Shown: positions 59,099-64,000 of the stretch, piece after piece
How the letters are laid out: every line of letters starts with the position of its first letter
Numbering within the stretch: the first letter of the stretch is position 1
Translations under genes and position numbers: made by a program
Notes under the pieces: model-generated
The model's input: the letters and a program-made list of their open reading frames with translations, nothing else
Database searches by the model: none
What the model was told of the DNA's origin: nothing
Source: Typhlomys cinereus
Lineage: Eukaryota > Chordata > Mammalia > Rodentia > Platacanthomyidae
Direction: 5' to 3'
Length of the DNA stretch: 64,000 nt
NCBI GenBank assembly: GCA_023101885.1
Contig: JALPQD010000303.1
Span: 1,507,786 to 1,571,785, forward strand

Positions 59099-59715
59099 TC
59101 TTTTTTTTTAATTAAAAAATTAAATTTATTGTTCTCATCGTGATTTTTTTATTTGATTTTTTTCCCAATCATACAAGCTTAATAGGTACCCCGGTCCCCT
59201 CCCTCCCTCCACCCCTCCCCAGTCCCCCTTGAACCCTCCCCCCCTTTTTCCCTTTCTTTCACCCCTCCCTCCCTTTCCCCAGTGCCCCCCCTTCTCCCTT
59301 CCCATTTCCTGGAGCATCCTTTAGTGCGAATGCCAAACTTCCCTCTGTGTCCTCCATTCTAGTGAGGTGTAAGGACTCAGTGGCATTGCCCAGAGCCCTT
59401 TCTTGGGTTCCCCTTTAGTATGGGAACACTATTATGATTGTTAGCCCTTGCCTCCAAGGATCCTAGTACCTGTGATCCATGCTAAGCTTTGTGGGGGGGG
59501 GTCATTGACATGTCAGTCATTGCGCATGTCATGCAAAATCTGATTATGGCTACTGCGACCTTAACTTGTGTGGAGTATCTTGCATATTGTTGTTCCTCTC
59601 CATCTTTAGGCTCTTACAATCTTACTGCCCCCTCTTCGGCAAATTTCCCTGAGCTTTAGGATGGGGAGAGATTTGGCTGGTCTGATTCCAGGAGATTAAT
59701 GTAGGGTCTCTGATG
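59099..59715 (-). mobile_element. 5'-truncated L1 3' end
   Basis: Poly(T) start, atcatacaagcttaataggt, C-rich tract and diverged 3' UTR. Duplication aagtaggacttc at 59087-59098 and 59716-59727. Somewhat older than the copy at 19233. Confidence 0.9.
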
Positions 59716-59888
59716 AAGTAGGACTTCCTAATGAATGCTTTCCACTTTATTAGGCTGCATGTCACATAGAAGCACTTAGCAATGTTGAGATTATATTGTA
59801 AAAGGATTACAAACCTACTCTTTCTTGGTTCATATACACTGTGCTTAAATGTATTAAAACTATTAGCATATTCCAAGTTGGCTTCAAT

Positions 59889-60040
59889 TTTTTAATACAT
59901 TTATTATTTCCGCTCATACAAACTTAATAGGTAGACCAGTTCCCTCCCTCCCTCCTCCTCCCCCCGAACCCCCTGCTCCCCCTCCTTCCCTCCCCATCCC
60001 CCAGTGCCTCCCCCCCAATTCCCAGAGAGTCCTTTATTGC
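59889..60040 (-). mobile_element. Very short L1 3' end, about 150 bp
   Basis: cgctcatacaaacttaatag, the C-rich tract and ttcccagagagtcctttatt, matching the youngest L1 tails almost exactly. A possible duplication aatacattt lies at 59895-59903 and 60045-60053. Confidence 0.88.
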
Positions 60041-60394
60041 CAAAAATACATTTGCTAGCCTAACCTGCAGAACACTGCCACTTAGCAACACACTACACTA
60101 TAGTCTGTGTTGTCCTAGTGGCCATGCAGCTGACCACAACTCACGGCTGCTGCCCAACAACCACAACAAAATCACAGTAAATTGCTGACCTAGTAACAGA
60201 TCACAATTAAAAATCTGAAGCCTGGCTTCTCCTAATCATACATGGCTTTCACACAGTAGTGAAAATAAAAAATTACAAAGTCAACATATTTTAAGTTGGG
60301 GAACATATGTGCATCTAAGATTCAGTTCCAGATTACTGTTTTTTCTTATTGTAAGTGAAAACTAATTCTTTCAGATCTCAATTAAAAAACCTTG

Positions 60395-60681
60395 GACTGT
60401 GGTGATGGCCTTTGCTTATGAGGCAAGGGTTAAAGCCAAAAGGATCACAGTTTGGATCCCCAGATTCCAAAAAATGATGGGTGGGTGTGGCAGCCTGCCT
60501 TTAATTGCAGTCTTGGAAAGTGGAGCCTGGGAAACCCCAGAGTAAACAGGCTAGCTAGACCCACCCTGCAGGTGAACTCTGGGTTTAATTAGAGACCCAG
60601 GCTCAAGAGACTAAAATGGAAGAACAATTGAGGGTGGTTCCTGACATCAGCCTCCATACACACATGCGCACTGCTCACTTG

Positions 60682-60729
<48 letters not shown>

Positions 60730-60740
60730 GTGCGCACACA
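60395..60740 (+). mobile_element. B4-like SINE, old, with (CA)n tail
   Basis: gccaaaaggatcacagtttg, ctgcctttaattgcagtctt, gaacaattgagggtggttcc and tgacatcagcctccatacac follow the B4 body order. The CA array is at 60683-60728. Confidence 0.65.
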
Positions 60741-61001
60741 CGCCCATTATGCATGTAAACACACATATAAACACTTCCCTGCAGAATCCTGGTACCAGGG
60801 GAATCAATCATTCGGGCTGCAAGCTAGACGCTGGGAAAAGCAGGGTACACTGAAGACGCCTTCAAGACAGCACGAGGATGAAAAGCCTCCCTTCTTGTGA
60901 TATCTCTCCAGCACCCTCTACTGACAAACCGGAATATCATGCTATCTGACTTTAAAAAAAAAAAAAAAATGGGAGATTTGGAGCCAGTTGAAATAAACTA
61001 G

Positions 61002-61300
61002 TGTGATAGTTAATCCTGGGTGTTAATTTGACACACCTGGTGTTAACTAAGATCAGCTGAGATCACCTGAAGGGATTATACTTGCTCTAGATCCCATCAG
61101 AACCTCCACAGATCTCACAGGAAACTCCCAGTAATGAACCATATAAAAGGGACCACAGAATATAGGAAAGAGAGACGTTCCAGGAATGCTCCACTATGTA
61201 GAGGTCTGCTGTGACTTAGCCTGCCTGCCAGCTTCCTTTCTCCCATAAGTTGTTTGACTTTGGGGCTCTCTCACAGCAATAGGAAAGCGTAACCATTACA
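61002..61300 (+). mobile_element. MaLR solo LTR, sense orientation
   Basis: It begins TGTGATAGTTAATCC, like the LTR start of the MaLR at 34638-36621, has atataaaag as a TATA-like motif, and ends CCATTACA. Flanks are actag (60997-61001) and gctag (61301-61305), a 5-bp duplication with one mismatch. Confidence 0.8.
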
Positions 61301-61854
61301 GCTAGTAACTGACACTGCGACCTTCTTGATGTCCCTGAAAAATGAAATACACTCCCACCCTACTGCCTTTTTCCTACTGTGCCAATTGGAAATCTTTCTC
61401 TCAACTCCCAATCATGTCTGCCTGTTTGCTTATTTCAGGTTTCTGTTCAATTTGCTTTATATGAGGAAGGCCTTTCCTGACATTTCTAATGAAACAGAAT
61501 CAAATTTCTGGCATACTCTATCTCCTCCAAAGTTACTTTTCTCCACAGCAACTATTACCATTTAATATCACTCAATTACATGTTTGTCTGTATTGCCACC
61601 TTTGCTTTCTAAAGTGTAAGTTCATCTGCTCAACATATATTTAAGGACAGATGAATGGATGGATGACTATACATGAAAAGCACATAGGAAGAGGCTGAAA
61701 AGCACCAACCAAGCGTGTCACCCAGACCCTCCACATTGCACATAGTGACACATTTTTCTATAAGGTCTTTGTATAAGAGATTTTTGATTGTTGTTTTTCA
61801 ATTCTTGAGAGGGCTTAAGTCCACGGAGGAATTTATTCATATCAAAAATTTGCC
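61301..61854. other. No gene recognised
   Basis: AT-rich unassigned sequence; nothing supported. Confidence 0.5.
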
Positions 61855-61985
61855 TCTAGCTAGGCATGGGGCGACTATAATCTCAGAACTCAGAAAGCTA
61901 AAACAGAAAGATCAAGAGTTTGAGGCCAATCTGAGCTACATGGCAAAACTGTTTCAAACCAACTAACCAATTAGCAAGAAATAAC
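61855..61985 (+). mobile_element. B1 SINE, diverged
   Basis: ctagctaggcatggggcgac, tataatctcagaactcagaa and gaggccaatctgagctacat. Confidence 0.75.
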
Positions 61986-63669
61986 AGGTACGGATCCCTG
62001 AAGCCAGCAGGAGCAAGGCAAATCCAGGAGATCACATCCAAATGAAGAACAATGCAACAGCAGGCAACTGTATGCTTCTGCGCCCCTGTCCAGGGTCACC
62101 ACTATCCTAAATTATAAAAGCAAAATAAGTTCTTGTACTTTATATGAATAGAATTATATCTTTACGCATGTTCTGAGTTTGGTCTTTTGCATCTGTCAGT
62201 TGACAATTTGTGTGGAAGAATCACACAAAACCACCTTGTCTTGTCACAGATCTGCTGCCTTTCTCCCTAGTGTATATGTTCCATTGTGCAAAGACACAAT
62301 TTGTGTAATTACTATTGACAGATATGTGAATAGTCTCTTTATGAGTAGTTACTGTACATATCCATATACATGTCTTTTTGCTAATATGTCAACATTTATG
62401 TTAGATATATATTGTACTTAGGCATGAAGTACTAAATCACAAACTATGCATATGTTTAGGTTTACTAAGCAATCCCCAACCCAAGACAGACTTTTATTCT
62501 GTCAGTCAGCATTTCGTGACCCAACATATGTGCTGCACATGGCCCTTAATACAAGGCATTCTGGAAATGGGCATGTTCTTTCTTTGACTCCTGCTAAACT
62601 ATCTCTGTTCTAGAGACACGGACAAGATGAATTACATATAAGAATAGCCAGAGTTCACAGCTGTAAAATTCCTAAAAAGCAAAAAAAAAAAAGGGCTTAA
62701 GAAAAGGAGGATAAGGGAAGGAGAGAAGAAAACAGGAGAAAAGGAGGAACAGAGGAGAAAAAGAAAAGAACTCCAACATCCAGGCAGAAGACAGCTCACA
62801 TAGCTGCCGTTCAGCTTCCTTATTTCGGAGCAATGCTGCCTCCTGGTGGATCTGGGCCTCTCGTTATTTCAACATTTACAATTAAAACAGGACTTTACAC
62901 TTACGTTATTCGATATTTAAAAGAGATTAAATGGTATTCGGTGAAACTGTTCCATTTCATTGCTGTTTCCCTCAAGCCAGCTTCCTTCCCCAGAAGCCTG
63001 CTCTTTCTGCACAGAGATACTTGAATGCACCTGAATTCATGTGTCTCCTTTTTAGTTCTCTTTAAATAATGAAAACTTAGAAAATCCAAAGAAAAGTATT
63101 TCCACACAAAGTAACTCATTGCCTAAATGGCAAAATTGCCTAAATGGAAGGAATGACCGAACAATGTCCATCTACTGACGGTCATTACGTAGCAACAAGA
63201 ATGTGTTCTAGTTCATTTTTTGAAGAATATACTGAAAGAACAAATACTTAAAAGCAACTTATTACTGCTAAATAAAAAAGTGTTAACAATGGGACATGAT
63301 TTTTCAGCTTCCAGGTCTAGAAGAGCATTCGTTTTTCTTGATCATTACCAATGCTGAGGAACACCTGTGAAAACTGTCAGTGTGTCTAATTTGTAACAGG
63401 GCAAATTGACTCAATCTTTCAAGTTAATTAACTTTAATCAACTTTCTTGTTAATTAAAATGTGTACATCCTTTGACTCCGAAATTCCACTTAATTATCTA
63501 AATGTAGAATAATATTTACATAGTCATCACATTAGTGAAAAAACTAAGCTCACTGTCCAATCACAGATAATTGGTTATATAAAGTGATATGCTGCTCTCT
63601 TAATAAAACACTAAAGCCATTCATTATTCTTATGAAGATTTGAGGATATGTTCTTATGTTACAAGAAAC
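61986..63669. other. No gene recognised
   Basis: About 1.7 kb of AT-rich sequence. The A-rich stretch 62681-62770 is low-complexity purine DNA. Parts near 62130-62440 may be old L1 but are not certain. Confidence 0.45.
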
Positions 63670-63890
63670 CACCATAGCTGGTGGCATAGACCTATAATAC
63701 CAGCTACTCAGGAGACTAAGGCAAGGGGACCACAAATTCAAGACCTATCCAAATTCAAGGACAGCCTAGGCAACTTGGTGAGAACCTGTCTCAAAACAAA
63801 AGTAAAAAGAGGGCTCGGTGATAAGAGCATTTGCCTTCCTAGGATTCAAACACCAGGACAGGATACAAAGAAAAAAGAAAACAAGTTGAG
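63670..63890 (+). mobile_element. B1-ID composite SINE (B1-dID plan)
   Basis: B1 part (agctggtggcatagacctat, aggacagcctaggcaacttg, gagaacctgtctcaaaacaa), then an ID-like part (gagggctcggtgataagagc) and an A-rich tail. The fusion order is opposite to that at 55430. Confidence 0.75.
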
Positions 63891-63923
63891 TGTATAGTAA
63901 GATCACAAAATCCAACAAGCAGG

Positions 63924-64000
63924 GCTGGAGAGACAGCTGAGGGGTTAAAACTCTGCCTCAAAAAGAGAAGGTCCTGAGTTTAAATCCTAGGTCCCGCGTA
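63924..64000 (+). mobile_element. Lineage-specific SINE, cut by the window end
   Basis: Head ggctggagagacagctgagg, B-box-like gagtttaaatcctagg, then the start of the body. It continues beyond the window. Confidence 0.87.

Noticed and set aside
46900..64000. Exons of the expected downstream gene SNRPB or another gene
   Set aside because: No Pro/Gly/Met/Arg-rich SmB-type frame or other recognisable protein appears on either strand.

Overview
The window is nuclear DNA from a mammal, almost certainly a rodent outside the mouse/rat family. It holds one protein-coding gene, the transglutaminase gene TGM6, on the + strand. The rest is introns and flanking DNA packed with retrotransposons. The rodent call rests on B1 and ID/B1 composite SINEs, B4-like SINEs, rodent-type MaLR LTRs, an IAP-like LTR, and about nine copies of a SINE whose tRNA-derived (B2-like) head is joined to a body that is not mouse B2. 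Dipodoid (jerboa) and geomyoid/castorimorph (kangaroo rat, pocket mouse, beaver) lineages are both compatible. I cannot place the species further.

Layout. Positions 1-11300 contain no exon I can recognise: microsatellites, SINEs, MaLR LTRs, a truncated L1 and a DNA-transposon relic. This is either TGM6 intron 1 or the TGM3-TGM6 intergenic region. TGM6 exons 2-13 lie between 11301 and 46678. The exons present total 2114 coding bases. With the expected 7 coding bases of exon 1 (Met-Ala-Gly start, not found here) that gives 706 codons plus stop, the length of human TGM6. All exons are open and in phase, and the catalytic Cys274, His333 and Asp356 and the predicted calcium ligands are present, so the gene looks functional. 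Exons 2-10 are compact (11.3-21.0 kb). Intron 10 is 24.2 kb, and exons 11-13 lie at 45.2-46.7 kb. From 46.7 to 64 kb I see no further gene, only repeats and unassigned sequence.

The most striking structure is in intron 10 and is antisense to TGM6. An ancient L1 relic (about 22.6-27.2 kb) adjoins an old rodent L1 (27.2-43.2 kb). The old L1 was split by a nearly complete younger L1 (31663-40308) with a 14-bp target-site duplication. The younger L1 was itself split by a complete MaLR element (34638-36621) whose two 414-bp LTRs look identical and which has a 5-bp duplication (CCTAC). The younger L1 has a GC-rich 5' UTR of about 2.1 tandem monomers of about 275 bp, an open ORF1, and an ORF2 broken by the MaLR, a nonsense codon and two frameshifts. 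I found no CRISPR, operon or bacterial-type system, and nothing that amounts to a wholly new biological system. The best leads are the recent MaLR activity, the monomeric L1 promoter, the lineage-specific SINE, and two solo LTRs 0.45 kb apart at 53.9-55.2 kb.
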